A stretch of 21,105 bases of DNA, taken from the NCBI GenBank assembly GCA_947374315.1, contig CANCBK010000026.1, forward strand, positions 1 through 21,105, given 5' to 3'. The notes beneath the pieces are model-generated. The model had not been told where the DNA came from. It ran no database searches and was given only the letters and a program-made list of their open reading frames with translations. The stretch's first letter is position 1; the number at the start of each line of letters is the position of its first letter. This document shows, in pieces, positions 1 through 7,565 of this stretch. The position numbers and the translations under genes were made by a program. The stretch is from Burkholderiaceae bacterium. GTDB taxonomy: Bacteria > Pseudomonadota > Gammaproteobacteria > Burkholderiales > Burkholderiaceae.

Positions 1-885
1 GAGGGAAACCCAAAGAAGAAGAGTAAAAATAAAACGGATGCTATTAAGAAACTCTTTTCTAAGAAAATAGCAAAGAAGCTTTTCGGGAAAAAGTTTGCCA
101 CTAGAGCACGCGCCGAATTGATGGTCCAGGAGAAGGCAGAACCTGCAAAAACCATTGCCAAACCAAAACGTCCCACCCTTCAAATTGCCTGGGCAAGCAA
201 TGCTGGAGAAATTAAAGAGGCTCAACGCCTGCGCTACAAAGTATTTGCAGAAGAAATGGGCGCCAACCTCCCTGCCAACGCTGAAAACCTAGATATAGAT
301 GAGTTTGACGCTTATTGCGATCACTTACTTATTCGAGACCAAGCATCTCTCAAAGTAGTGGGAACGTATCGCGTGCTCCCTCCGCATAAAGCCCTAGAAA
401 TTGGACGCTTATATTCAGACTCTGAATTTGACTTGTCACGCTTAAATCATTTACGCCCAAAAATGGTAGAGCTGGGAAGGTCTTGCGTGCATGCGGATTT
501 TCGCTCTGGGGCTGTGATCATGGCTCTGTGGAGCGGTCTTGCTCAATATATGCAAAAACATGATTATGAAATCATGCTTGGTTGCGCAAGTATTCCAATG
601 GCCGATGGCGGTCACTTTGCAGCCAGCTTCTTTAATTCGCTGAGTAATGAGCAAATGGCTCCAGTGGAGACCCATGCATTTCCGCGCCTGCCCTTACCCC
701 TCGACCGCCTCAATGGTGGCTTAGAAGTAGATCCGCCACCCCTCATTAAGGGATATCTTAAATTGGGCGCAAAGATTTGTAGTGCTCCAGCTTGGGACCC
801 AGACTTCAACACCGCAGATGTTCTGACAATGCTACGCTTATCAGAGATTAATCCACGTTACGCCAAGCATTTTTTAGGGGTGTAA
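1..885 (+). CDS. OlsB-like GNAT acyltransferase, 5' end outside window
   Basis: Probable acyl-ACP-dependent N-acyltransferase of the OlsB/hemolysin-like GNAT family (Acetyltransf_5 type). OlsB makes lyso-ornithine lipid from ornithine. Numbering from the TTG at 118, the visible core is RYKVFAEEMG (40-49), DEFDAYCDHLL (61-71), VGTYRVL (81-87), YSDSEFD (99-105), ELGRSCV (118-124) and LGCASIPM (154-161), the usual spacing for this family. The frame has no stop back to base 1, and its first 39 codons encode 13 lysines. The first start-like codons are TTG 118 and ATG 121, neither with a convincing ribosome binding site, so the true start is probably left of the window; 118 or 121 remains possible. 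The stop at 883-885 lies 5 bases from the end of the convergent ppx gene. Family assignment is firm; ornithine as substrate is inference, since other amines or a plain acetyl transfer cannot be excluded. Confidence 0.8.
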   Translation, partial: EGNPKKKSKNKTDAIKKLFSKKIAKKLFGKKFATRARAELMVQEKAEPAKTIAKPKRPTLQIAWASNAGEIKEAQRLRYKVFAEEMGANLPANAENLDIDEFDAYCDHLLIRDQASLKVVGTYRVLPPHKALEIGRLYSDSEFDLSRLNHLRPKMVELGRSCVHADFRSGAVIMALWSGLAQYMQKHDYEIMLGCASIPMADGGHFAASFFNSLSNEQMAPVETHAFPRLPLPLDRLNGGLEVDPPPLIKGYLKLGAKICSAPAWDPDFNTADVLTMLRLSEINPRYAKHFLGV

Positions 886-890
886 AGAGA

Positions 891-2489
891 TCACTTCAGG
901 CTAATGCTATAAGGTCGGCCGATGCGCTCCCATTCGGCCGCTTCCTTTTGCAAGCTAAATTCAGTTAAGGGGTGTTCTTTAGCCCAATCATTTGCAAGAC
1001 TTACCAAATATGAGCCACTATGCTCTGAGACCTTCACTTTAGGTAAGTTGCTATCGCTACGCCCACGACAAAGTACTTGGGCAAGGCGCAAACAGAACAA
1101 CATGCGCCAATCTAAAAAATTAGCATTATTCGCTAACTTACCCAATTTACCGGCATGGCCAATGAGTAAGGCAGCTAATCTTGCCTGATCATTCTTGGAG
1201 AAGCCCGGCATATCAGCGTTGCCTGCAATGTAAGCTGAATGTTTGTGATATCCATTATGAGAAATAGATAAGCCAATTTCATGTAAGTTGGCAGCCCACT
1301 GCAATAAGGCGATATTGTCGGCCCTACTTTCTTCATCAGGCCTTGGAAGTTGAGCTAAAAAATCAGACGCCAAGTTGCCGACTCGATTCGCCTGCTCCCG
1401 ATCCACTGCATAGCGCTGCATAAATTGCTCAACCGTGACAAAGCGCATGTCATCATGTTGAGAGCGCCCCAACAAGTCGTATAGCACTCCAATACGGAGC
1501 GCAGCATCAGTTACCTCCATACTCTCAATACCAAGCTCATCAAAAACAGCGATCATAATCGCAAGGCCACCAGGCCAGACGGAGCGTCGATCATCCTTAA
1601 GACCCAATAAGTCGACTTGGCTTATATGATCGTATTTGAGAAGGTGCTTCTTCATGGCTCTTAAGCCATCACGCGTAATTAAGCCGCTTGAGCCATTCAC
1701 CCGACCCATGGTGAGGCCATCACCTTGGCCGTTAAAATTATTTTCTCTAATAAGCTCAGCCAAAGCGCGAGCTGTGCCAGAAGATCCAACCACCTGCTTC
1801 CACCCACTCTTTAGATAAGCACCAGAAATTACTTGAATTTCTCGGCGCGCAGCGAGCTCAGCCTCTTTAAATGCATGGGTATCTATATTGCCTTTAGGGA
1901 AGAAGCGCAGACTATGAGAAACGCAGCCGATATACAGACTCTCCATTAACCTAGGCTCATAACCTTTTCCAATAATTAACTCTGTAGAGCCACCGCCAAT
2001 ATCCACAACGAGGCGATTACCTTGGACTGCAGTCACTTCATGTGCAGCGCCAATATAAATTAGGCGCGCCTCTTCAACTCCAGCAATAATTTCAATTGGA
2101 AAACCCAAGGCCGCCTCTGCCTCGCATATGAAGCTCGTTGCATTCTTCGCCACTCGCAGTGTGTTGGTAGCAACAGCACGTACTTTAGAGGGATCAAAAC
2201 CCCGGAGTCGCTCACCAAATCGATGAATCGCAGCTATTCCTCGCTGATAGGCCTCATTGCCCAATAATTTATTGTCAGTAAGACCGGCCGCAAGGCGAAC
2301 CGATTCCCGCAAGGTATCAATAGGACGCAATTGGGTACCAGATGGTGTATGAACCACCTGAGCCACCAGCATTCGAAAACTATTAGAGCCTAGATCGACT
2401 GAAGCGACTAGGTCAGATGGGTTGTGATGCGGCATTACTTTAGAGGCGGTCAAGATATTTCCATCGGCTACGATATCAAATGAATACAT
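891..2489 (-). CDS. ppx: exopolyphosphatase (Ppx/GppA family)
   Basis: Removes terminal phosphates from inorganic polyphosphate, or hydrolyses pppGpp if GppA-like; cytoplasmic. The N-terminal actin-like ATPase fold shows DLGSNSFRM (32-40), ATNTLR (107-112), the phosphate-binding loop VVDIGGGSTEL (161-171) and GSSGTAR (235-241). The C-terminal half is the HD-like helical domain, with ANLHEIG (400-406) and the histidine-rich HNGYHKHSAYI (411-421). The 532-residue length fits long Ppx proteins. The start is uncertain: ATG 2489 gives 18 residues before a second ATG at 2435, which would start close to the conserved region as in many relatives; neither has a clear Shine-Dalgarno sequence. It lies 17 bases after the small cysteine-rich gene and is probably co-transcribed with it. 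Ppx rather than GppA is inferred from its place beside the pst-pho genes. No ppk is present in the window. Confidence 0.93.
   Translation of the reverse strand: MYSFDIVADGNILTASKVMPHHNPSDLVASVDLGSNSFRMLVAQVVHTPSGTQLRPIDTLRESVRLAAGLTDNKLLGNEAYQRGIAAIHRFGERLRGFDPSKVRAVATNTLRVAKNATSFICEAEAALGFPIEIIAGVEEARLIYIGAAHEVTAVQGNRLVVDIGGGSTELIIGKGYEPRLMESLYIGCVSHSLRFFPKGNIDTHAFKEAELAARREIQVISGAYLKSGWKQVVGSSGTARALAELIRENNFNGQGDGLTMGRVNGSSGLITRDGLRAMKKHLLKYDHISQVDLLGLKDDRRSVWPGGLAIMIAVFDELGIESMEVTDAALRIGVLYDLLGRSQHDDMRFVTVEQFMQRYAVDREQANRVGNLASDFLAQLPRPDEESRADNIALLQWAANLHEIGLSISHNGYHKHSAYIAGNADMPGFSKNDQARLAALLIGHAGKLGKLANNANFLDWRMLFCLRLAQVLCRGRSDSNLPKVKVSEHSGSYLVSLANDWAKEHPLTEFSLQKEAAEWERIGRPYSISLK
916..940 (+). 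terminator. possible terminator for the GNAT gene, inside the ppx 3' end
   Basis: A 7-bp GC-rich inverted repeat, CGGCCGA (916-922) with TCGGCCG (934-940), lies 31 bases after the GNAT stop and is followed on the plus strand by CTTCCTTTT. The convergent neighbours leave only 5 intergenic bases, so any terminator must sit inside coding sequence. The arms encode ordinary Ppx residues, so the pairing may be chance. Confidence 0.3.
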
Positions 2490-2506
2490 AGTCTACAGGG
2501 TAAGGC

Positions 2507-2734
2507 CTAAGCAGCTAAATTTTGCTCAGAACTTGAGCAATCTTCACTTCCAAAACTGCAAAATATGCAGCAATCCCCTGATTTTGGTTTCAGAATGGTA
2601 CTGCAAGACTGGCAACGATGAAGGTACCAGGAGGAACCCTTGGGTACCGTCAAAATTTCAGCACTATTGCACATTGGGCAAGTGATAGTGGAGTAGTTTT
2701 CTTGAGTTAATGAAGTCACTGGCGAATGATCCAC
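2507..2734 (-). CDS. GDCCVxC-domain small protein (cysteine form)
   Basis: A 75-residue cysteine-rich protein of unknown function. An N-terminal CPMC pair (20-23) and a later CQSC pair (41-44) look like a zinc ribbon. They are followed by LKPKSGDCCIFCSFGSEDC, which matches the signature of the GDCCVxC (seleno)protein family, where some members are reported to carry selenocysteine. Here all such positions read as Cys or Ser and there is no in-frame TGA before the real stop. The only start is GTG 2734, since an in-frame TGA lies at 2756-2758; no strong ribosome binding site is visible. It is 17 bases ahead of ppx on the same strand, so the two probably share a transcript. Family recognition is from the motif; function is unknown, and a metal-binding or thiol-redox role would be inference. 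Confidence 0.75.
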   Translation of the reverse strand: MDHSPVTSLTQENYSTITCPMCNSAEILTVPKGSSWYLHRCQSCSTILKPKSGDCCIFCSFGSEDCSSSEQNLAA

Positions 2735-2740
2735 CCAAAA

Positions 2741-2795
2741 TATGACGATCTGATGTCATGTGTTTGACGACACATAAATGTCATATTCACTTGAT
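2741..2795. promoter_or_regulatory. divergent control region with TGTCAT repeats
   Basis: This stretch lies between the GDCCVxC-ppx unit (leftward) and the 66-residue gene (rightward). TGTCAT occurs on the plus strand at 2754-2759 and 2779-2784, 25 bases apart, and GTCATA occurs on the minus strand at 2741-2746. An inverted repeat ATGTGT (2758-2763) / ACACAT (2770-2775) flanks TTGACG. TGTCAT is the core of a PhoB half-site, and a good Pho box occurs elsewhere in the window. However, no pair here has the 4-base spacing and second half of a standard Pho box, so binding by PhoB is only a suggestion. Confidence 0.35.
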
Positions 2796-2830
2796 AGGAT
2801 GCACTGAGAATTCAACCGGGTCCACACAAA

Positions 2831-3031
2831 ATGAGCAAATACCAATACGAAGATGCGATCTTGCAACTGCAAGCATCCGGAATAATTAGCTTATCGGACT
2901 TCAAAAAACTTCCCTATGGGGAGCTTGTTGAGCTCCTTGAGGAAATTAAAGTATGGTGTCTTTATGCAAACGGGAAACTAGAAAAGCTTCCAAAGGAATC
3001 CAAAAAGAAAAAGAAAAAGAAAAAGGAGTAA
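2831..3031 (+). CDS. hypothetical 66-residue protein with poly-lysine tail
   Basis: I do not recognise this protein. Residues 1-50 look like a soluble helical domain (start MSKYQYEDAILQLQ, then an acidic and leucine-rich stretch ELVELLEEIK, 31-40). Residues 51-66 are strongly basic and end with eight consecutive lysines and a glutamate. An in-frame TAG at 2795-2797 limits the start to ATG 2831 (or CTG 2804), and no Shine-Dalgarno sequence is seen. The stop is 2 bases from the end of phoR, which runs the opposite way. It has its own divergent upstream region with TGTCAT words. The domain composition looks protein-like rather than a shadow frame, but the evidence that it is expressed is modest. 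Confidence 0.55.
   Translation: MSKYQYEDAILQLQASGIISLSDFKKLPYGELVELLEEIKVWCLYANGKLEKLPKESKKKKKKKKE
3002..3025 (+). repeat. in-frame hexamer microsatellite (AAAAAG)x4
   Basis: Four perfect copies of AAAAAG in tandem encode (Lys-Lys)x4 at the C-terminus of the 66-residue gene. The unit is two codons, so gain or loss of copies would change the lysine count without shifting the frame. Read on the other strand, it is a CTTTTT-rich tract directly after the phoR stop. Confidence 0.9.
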
Positions 3032-3033
3032 GG

Positions 3034-4344
3034 CTATGTATTCTCATCAGAAAAAATGCGTTCTTTAGGGAAGCGCAATATGAATGTACTGCCCATGCCT
3101 GGCGTGCTTTCAATAATTAATTGAGCCTGATGACGGTTGGCTATATGCTTAACAATCGCTAAGCCTAAACCAGTTCCACCAGTATCCCTTGATCGACTAC
3201 GATCAACTCGGTAGAAACGCTCAGTTAATCGAGACAAATGCTCAGGAGCGATTCCGGGGCCAGTATCAGTCACAGAGAACTCGCCCTGTCCATTGGCATT
3301 AACGGACCACTTAGCGGTTACTACGCCAACATCAGGGGTATATCGAATCGCGTTGGAAGTTAGATTGCTGAAAGCAGATAGGATCTCCCGCTCTTCCCCC
3401 ATTAGGCCGCAAGGTGTAGAAATCTCAAAATTCAGAACATGATGACCCTGAGAAAGCGCCTCAGCATCATTCTTAGTTAAGGCCATCATGGTTGACACGT
3501 TAATGGGCTGCATTGGGGCCGGCAATGTGTTTGCCTCTAGCTTTGCTAGCGTCAACAAATCCTCAACCAAACTCTTCATTCGGCGCGCCTGTGACATCAT
3601 CATTTCAAAATACTGATCTCTTTGAGTTTTATCGATATCTAGAGATTGAATGGTTTCCAAGAAGCCCATTAAAACCGTAATGGGAGTTCTCATCTCATGA
3701 GATACATTAGCCACAAAATCTCGTCGCATCGCGTCTGCTTTTTGTAAATCAGTAACATCCTGCACCAGCAAGAGATGGCGTTTCTGGGCAAAAGGAAATG
3801 CTTGCAACATTAAACTAAGATTGCCATCAGGCCCCATTCTTTCCAGCAAGAGCGGATTCTCAAACTGGCGCCTGTTTAAATATTGGATAAATTCTGGACG
3901 ACGAATGAGGAAGTTGATTCTTTGAAGAGCATCTCGCTTGAAATTTAAGCCAAAGAAGCGTTCAGAAATTTCATTACACCACTCAATTTGATCCTGATCG
4001 TCAAGCATTAAAATCCCATTAGGGGACGCTTGAAATGCCTCTATAAAGCGGTCATGTTGCTTTTGTACCGTCCGAATCTCCTGCTTTAGATTGCGCACAA
4101 GTCGCTGCAAACGAAAAAAAACCTCCTCCCAAAATCCACTTGGAAGCGGCATATTTTCAACTGTATCTTGCAAGACATGCCTTCTAAGGCGAGCCAAATT
4201 GATATAGGAGTACATCAAAGGAATGGCAAGAACAGCCAAGGCAGAGGCGATAGCCCAATCCGCACCCCAGTTAGCCAATGAAATATAAGCAACTAAGAAT
4301 GCAAGGAAAATTAGAATGAGAAATCGGGTTAAAACAGATAACAT
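3034..4344 (-). CDS. phoR: phosphate regulon sensor histidine kinase PhoR
   Basis: Inner-membrane sensor kinase that phosphorylates PhoB when phosphate is scarce and acts as its phosphatase when phosphate is plentiful. Two N-terminal membrane helices (about 5-24 and 29-48) have almost no periplasmic loop, typical of PhoR, which reads the Pst/PhoU state rather than a ligand. A linker and a PAS domain (about 98-200) follow. The H-box is VSHEMRTP with His216. The ATPase domain has the N-box NLTSNAIRYTP (327-337), DTGPGI (360-365) and GGTGLGLAIV (389-398). It is the last gene of the pst-pho operon, 67 bases after phoB, and ends 2 bases from a convergent small gene. ATG 4344 places the first membrane helix correctly; the ribosome binding site is weak. 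Confidence 0.96.
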   Translation of the reverse strand: MLSVLTRFLILIFLAFLVAYISLANWGADWAIASALAVLAIPLMYSYINLARLRRHVLQDTVENMPLPSGFWEEVFFRLQRLVRNLKQEIRTVQKQHDRFIEAFQASPNGILMLDDQDQIEWCNEISERFFGLNFKRDALQRINFLIRRPEFIQYLNRRQFENPLLLERMGPDGNLSLMLQAFPFAQKRHLLLVQDVTDLQKADAMRRDFVANVSHEMRTPITVLMGFLETIQSLDIDKTQRDQYFEMMMSQARRMKSLVEDLLTLAKLEANTLPAPMQPINVSTMMALTKNDAEALSQGHHVLNFEISTPCGLMGEEREILSAFSNLTSNAIRYTPDVGVVTAKWSVNANGQGEFSVTDTGPGIAPEHLSRLTERFYRVDRSRSRDTGGTGLGLAIVKHIANRHQAQLIIESTPGMGSTFILRFPKERIFSDENT

Positions 4345-4411
4345 GTAGCAATCTTAGAGCATCTGCAACGAGGGTTCTAAAAACCTCAAAATACCCAGAA
4401 GAAACAAAGAG

Positions 4412-5131
4412 CTAGATCTCAGTCGGGACTTTTGTGATTCTATAGCCAGTACCCCTAACGGTCTCAATAAATCGATCGCAATCCATTGGGGCTAAGGCAG
4501 CTCTGAGTCTCTTAATATGCACATCAACCGTACGCTCCTCTATATAGACATCACTTCCCCATACCTTATCCAGCAGACTAGCGCGGGAATGAACCCGCTC
4601 AGGGTTAGCCATAAAAAATTGAAGTAAGCGGTACTCAGTTGGCCCCAGCAAAATTGCCTTTGGATCATGATTTGGCCGAATAGCAAGCACTCGATGAGAG
4701 GCTGGATCCAACTTTAGCGGGCCAACAGATAGCGGTCCAGTCTCCTCAACAGGGGACTGTCTACGCAACAGCGCCTTCACTCTAGCGACCAACTCTTTTG
4801 GAGAGAATGGCTTAGTGACAAAATCATCCGCACCAGAATCCAAGCCTAAAACCTTGTCAGACTCTTCACTTTTAGCGGTAAGCATCAGAATGGGCAGACC
4901 TCTTGTTCGCTCATTCGCTCGCAACTCCTTAGCAAACTGCACGCCAGACTTTCCAGGAAGCATCCAATCCAATATTAATAAGCTAGGCAACTCATCCCGC
5001 ATCAAATTTATCGCCACTTCAGTCTGAAGCGCCCTCTCAACCTGATAGCCGGCATGAGTTAAATTGATCGATATCAACTCTGCAATCGATGGCTCATCCT
5101 CAACAACCAATATACGGTGAGTAATTGACAT
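4412..5131 (-). CDS. phoB: phosphate regulon response regulator PhoB
   Basis: OmpR-family DNA-binding regulator that activates promoters carrying Pho boxes. The receiver domain (about 5-120) shows the acidic pair E11-D12, phospho-acceptor Asp55 in LLILDWMLPG, Thr85 and Lys107 in the TKPF motif. The winged-helix domain (about 135-235) contains the recognition segment ERTVDVHIKRLRAAL (199-213) and the C-terminal VRGTGYRI hairpin. The 239-residue length is close to the usual 229-235. It begins 2 bases after phoU and is followed by phoR, the order pstSCAB-phoU-phoBR common in betaproteobacteria. Its likely binding site in this window is the Pho box at 9701-9718, so the operon would be autoregulated. 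Confidence 0.97.
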   Translation of the reverse strand: MSITHRILVVEDEPSIAELISINLTHAGYQVERALQTEVAINLMRDELPSLLILDWMLPGKSGVQFAKELRANERTRGLPILMLTAKSEESDKVLGLDSGADDFVTKPFSPKELVARVKALLRRQSPVEETGPLSVGPLKLDPASHRVLAIRPNHDPKAILLGPTEYRLLQFFMANPERVHSRASLLDKVWGSDVYIEERTVDVHIKRLRAALAPMDCDRFIETVRGTGYRITKVPTEI

Positions 5132-5133
5132 AC

Positions 5134-5841
5134 TTAAGACTTATTCGCCTCACGAACTAACTCATCATGAGGGAGGTGGCGGACATCAGAGCCCTTTGCG
5201 ATATAAATTACAAACTCCGCGATATTCTTTGCATGATCGCCGATGCGCTCAATTGCCTTGGCAATCGTAAGCATATCCAAACCGGTCGTAATGGTATGCG
5301 GATCTTCCATCATGTAGGAAATCAATTTACGGACAAAGGCCCGAAACTCTTCATCAATCTGACGATCCTCTTCCACCACTTCAGCTGCTGCAATCGTATC
5401 TAATCGGGCGAAAGCGTCTAAGCTACGACGCAATAGCGAAATAGCCATCTGGCCCGATAAACGAATTTCAGCAACATTAATATTATGGGTTGCACCCGCC
5501 TCAATCAAACGCTTCGTTCTCTTAGCTACGCGCTCAGCCTCATCACCAGCGCGCTCTAAATTGGTAATAGCCTTAGATACCGCCATCACTAGCCGGAGGT
5601 CGCGAGCAGTAGGTTGACGACGAGCAATCAATTCAGTACAAGCCAAGTCAATCTGAATCTCTAAGTCATTCACCAGTTTTTCATTCTGAATAACCACATT
5701 ACAAGTCTCAAGATCCATTTGCGTAAACGCACGCATAGCCGTTGAGATCTGTGACTCGACTAAGCCACCCATTTCGAGCAAGCGGCTAGAGAGGGAATTT
5801 AGATCAGCATCAAATTGCGATGAAAGGTGTTTTTCTGGCAT
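5134..5841 (-). CDS. phoU: phosphate signalling regulator PhoU
   Basis: Peripheral protein that links PstSCAB transport to PhoR and keeps the Pho response off when phosphate is abundant. It is all-helical, with two copies of the PhoU metal-cluster motif: ERAGDEAERV (96-105) and ERIGDHAKNI (198-207). I chose ATG 5841 (235 residues) over the in-frame TTG at 5853 because GGAGAA lies 6 bases upstream of the ATG and the TTG would abut the pstB stop. The gap to pstB is 12 bases and to phoB 2 bases, so expression within the operon is surely coupled. Length and motifs are typical. Confidence 0.97.
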   Translation of the reverse strand: MPEKHLSSQFDADLNSLSSRLLEMGGLVESQISTAMRAFTQMDLETCNVVIQNEKLVNDLEIQIDLACTELIARRQPTARDLRLVMAVSKAITNLERAGDEAERVAKRTKRLIEAGATHNINVAEIRLSGQMAISLLRRSLDAFARLDTIAAAEVVEEDRQIDEEFRAFVRKLISYMMEDPHTITTGLDMLTIAKAIERIGDHAKNIAEFVIYIAKGSDVRHLPHDELVREANKS

Positions 5842-5853
5842 ATAGTTCTCCAA

Positions 5854-6702
5854 TTAACCGAAACGGCCGGTAATGTAATCTTCTGTTTCTTTACGCTTTG
5901 GCTTGATGAAGATTTCATCCGTCTTGCCGTACTCAATCAAACTACCGAGGTACATATAGGCGGTGTAATCTGAAACGCGCGCTGCCTGCTGCATATTGTG
6001 AGTCACGATTGCAATCGTGTATTCATGCTTAAGTTCGTTAATCAGCTCTTCAATCTTACCGGTAGAGATAGGATCTAAAGCCGATGTTGGCTCATCCAGC
6101 AAAATAACCGATGGCTTGACGGCCACCCCTCGAGCAATGCACAAGCGTTGCTGCTGGCCACCAGAGAGGGATAAACCGCTTTGATTGAGCTTATCCTTTG
6201 CCTCGGTCCATAAAGCAGCTTTATTCAGAGCCCATTCAACCCGCTCATCCATTTCAGAGCGAGAAAGCTTTTCATAAAGACGCACACCAAAAGCAATATT
6301 CTCATAGATAGACATAGGGAATGGTGTGGGCTTTTGAAAAACCATTCCAATCCGTGAGCGAAGTAAATTCAGATCCTGACCAGGCTCTAGGATATTTTGC
6401 CCGTAGAAGTTAATTTCACCTTCGGCGCGCTGACCTGGATAGAGGTCATACATCCGATTTAGAGTGCGCAATAAAGTAGATTTACCGCAGCCAGATGGTC
6501 CGATAAAAGCCGTTACCTTACCCTCTTCAATATCTAGATTAATATTTTTGAGGCCCTGGAAGGAGCCATAAAAGAAATTCAGGTTGCGCACTTCAAGTGC
6601 ATTTTTAGCGGCCTTAGGCTGCTCATTGGTCGCTATGTTCACTCCACCCCCTTGACTATCAATCCGATTTAAGTCAAACATTGTTTTCATATTACTCATC
6701 AT
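5854..6702 (-). CDS. pstB: phosphate ABC transporter ATP-binding protein PstB
   Basis: ATPase subunit that powers high-affinity phosphate import through PstCA; cytoplasmic face of the inner membrane. Walker [10 protein letters not shown] (68-76), Q-loop Gln123, PstB-typical [13 protein letters not shown] (123-135), signature LSGGQQQR (179-186), Walker B VILLDEP (199-205), D-loop SALD (207-210) and switch His235 are all present. The 30-odd residues before [11 protein letters not shown] are a variable leader; start ATG 6702 overlaps the pstA stop (ATGA), and in-frame ATG codons at 6699 and 6690 are alternatives. The overlap implies translational coupling with pstA. Confidence 0.98.
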   Translation of the reverse strand: MMSNMKTMFDLNRIDSQGGGVNIATNEQPKAAKNALEVRNLNFFYGSFQGLKNINLDIEEGKVTAFIGPSGCGKSTLLRTLNRMYDLYPGQRAEGEINFYGQNILEPGQDLNLLRSRIGMVFQKPTPFPMSIYENIAFGVRLYEKLSRSEMDERVEWALNKAALWTEAKDKLNQSGLSLSGGQQQRLCIARGVAVKPSVILLDEPTSALDPISTGKIEELINELKHEYTIAIVTHNMQQAARVSDYTAYMYLGSLIEYGKTDEIFIKPKRKETEDYITGRFG

Positions 6703-7565
6703 CCTTGAACCTTCTCACGGAACACCACACGAGCGATGATATTCAAACCCAATACGGTAAAGGTGATCAGCAGCGAAGCGCCCCACGCTAAATTCACCCA
6801 ATTATCGTAGGGACTCATGGCGAACTGAAAAATAGCCACTGGCAAATTTGCCATCGGCGCATTCATATTCGTTGAGAAAAATTGGTTATTTAAGGCGGTG
6901 AATAGCAACGGCGCTGTCTCACCACTAACTCGAGCCAATGCCAACAGAATGCCGGTCATGATGCCGCTCTGCGCAGCCCTCAAGGTAATCATAAATGCGA
7001 CTTTCCATCTTGGCGCACCCAAAGCATAAGCAGCTTCTCGCAAGCTGCCGGGAACCAGTCTCAACATATTTTCTGTGGTGCGTACAACCACCGGGACAGC
7101 AATCAAAGCCAAAGCGATTGTTCCTGCCCAACCAGAAAAATGCTTTACCTGCGCAACAAATAGAGCATAGACAAATAAGCCAATCACAATTGAAGGCGCC
7201 GAGAGCATGATGTCCGTCACAAAGCGGGTTATCGCAGCGACCTTACTTCTATCGCCGTATTCAGAAAGATACAAACCAGCAAGGACCCCAACTGGCGTAC
7301 TAATCATCGTACAGCTAGCAACGAGCATCAAGCTACCAACAATCGCATTCGCTAGCCCACCACCTTCGGTGCCCGGTGCAGGCGTGCTTTGAGTAAACAT
7401 ATTGAGGTTAATGGCTGAGAAGCCTTTAATAAACAGCACGGACAATATCCACAACAGGAAAATCATACCCAAAGACATAGCAAACATAGACAGAATGAGA
7501 CCAATCTTATTGGTGCGTTTGCGTCTAGCAAATACCGCTTGATCAATATTGGCGATCTGACTCAT
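6699..7565 (-). CDS. pstA: phosphate ABC transporter permease PstA
   Basis: One of the two membrane channel subunits of the Pst transporter. About six hydrophobic segments are visible (roughly 22-46, 71-100, 119-140, 147-163, 200-222, 257-280). The cytoplasmic coupling loop contains the EAA-type motif [18 protein letters not shown] (176-193), which docks on PstB. The 288-residue length is usual. The start ATG 7565 overlaps the pstC stop by 4 bases and the stop overlaps the pstB start, so pstC-pstA-pstB are read as a coupled block. PstA rather than PstC is clear from the partner order and the [13 protein letters not shown] region (68-80). Confidence 0.97.
   Translation of the reverse strand: MSQIANIDQAVFARRKRTNKIGLILSMFAMSLGMIFLLWILSVLFIKGFSAINLNMFTQSTPAPGTEGGGLANAIVGSLMLVASCTMISTPVGVLAGLYLSEYGDRSKVAAITRFVTDIMLSAPSIVIGLFVYALFVAQVKHFSGWAGTIALALIAVPVVVRTTENMLRLVPGSLREAAYALGAPRWKVAFMITLRAAQSGIMTGILLALARVSGETAPLLFTALNNQFFSTNMNAPMANLPVAIFQFAMSPYDNWVNLAWGASLLITFTVLGLNIIARVVFREKVQG

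Noticed and set aside
2507..2758. Selenocysteine in the GDCCVxC protein
   Set aside because: The only TGA near the frame lies upstream of the start; all motif positions are ordinary Cys or Ser codons, so this is the non-seleno form.
3036..3068. Tiny ORF after a perfect AAGGAG at 3023-3028
   Set aside because: Only 10 codons, antisense to the phoR end; the AAGGAG arises from the lysine repeat and the adjoining GAG codon.
4360..4400. Hairpin GAGG...CCTC between phoB and phoR
   Set aside because: Only four contiguous pairs with an internal mismatch and no T-tract; too weak to call.
5842..5853. TTG start for phoU adding four residues
   Set aside because: ATG 5841 has GGAGAA at proper spacing, which the TTG does not.
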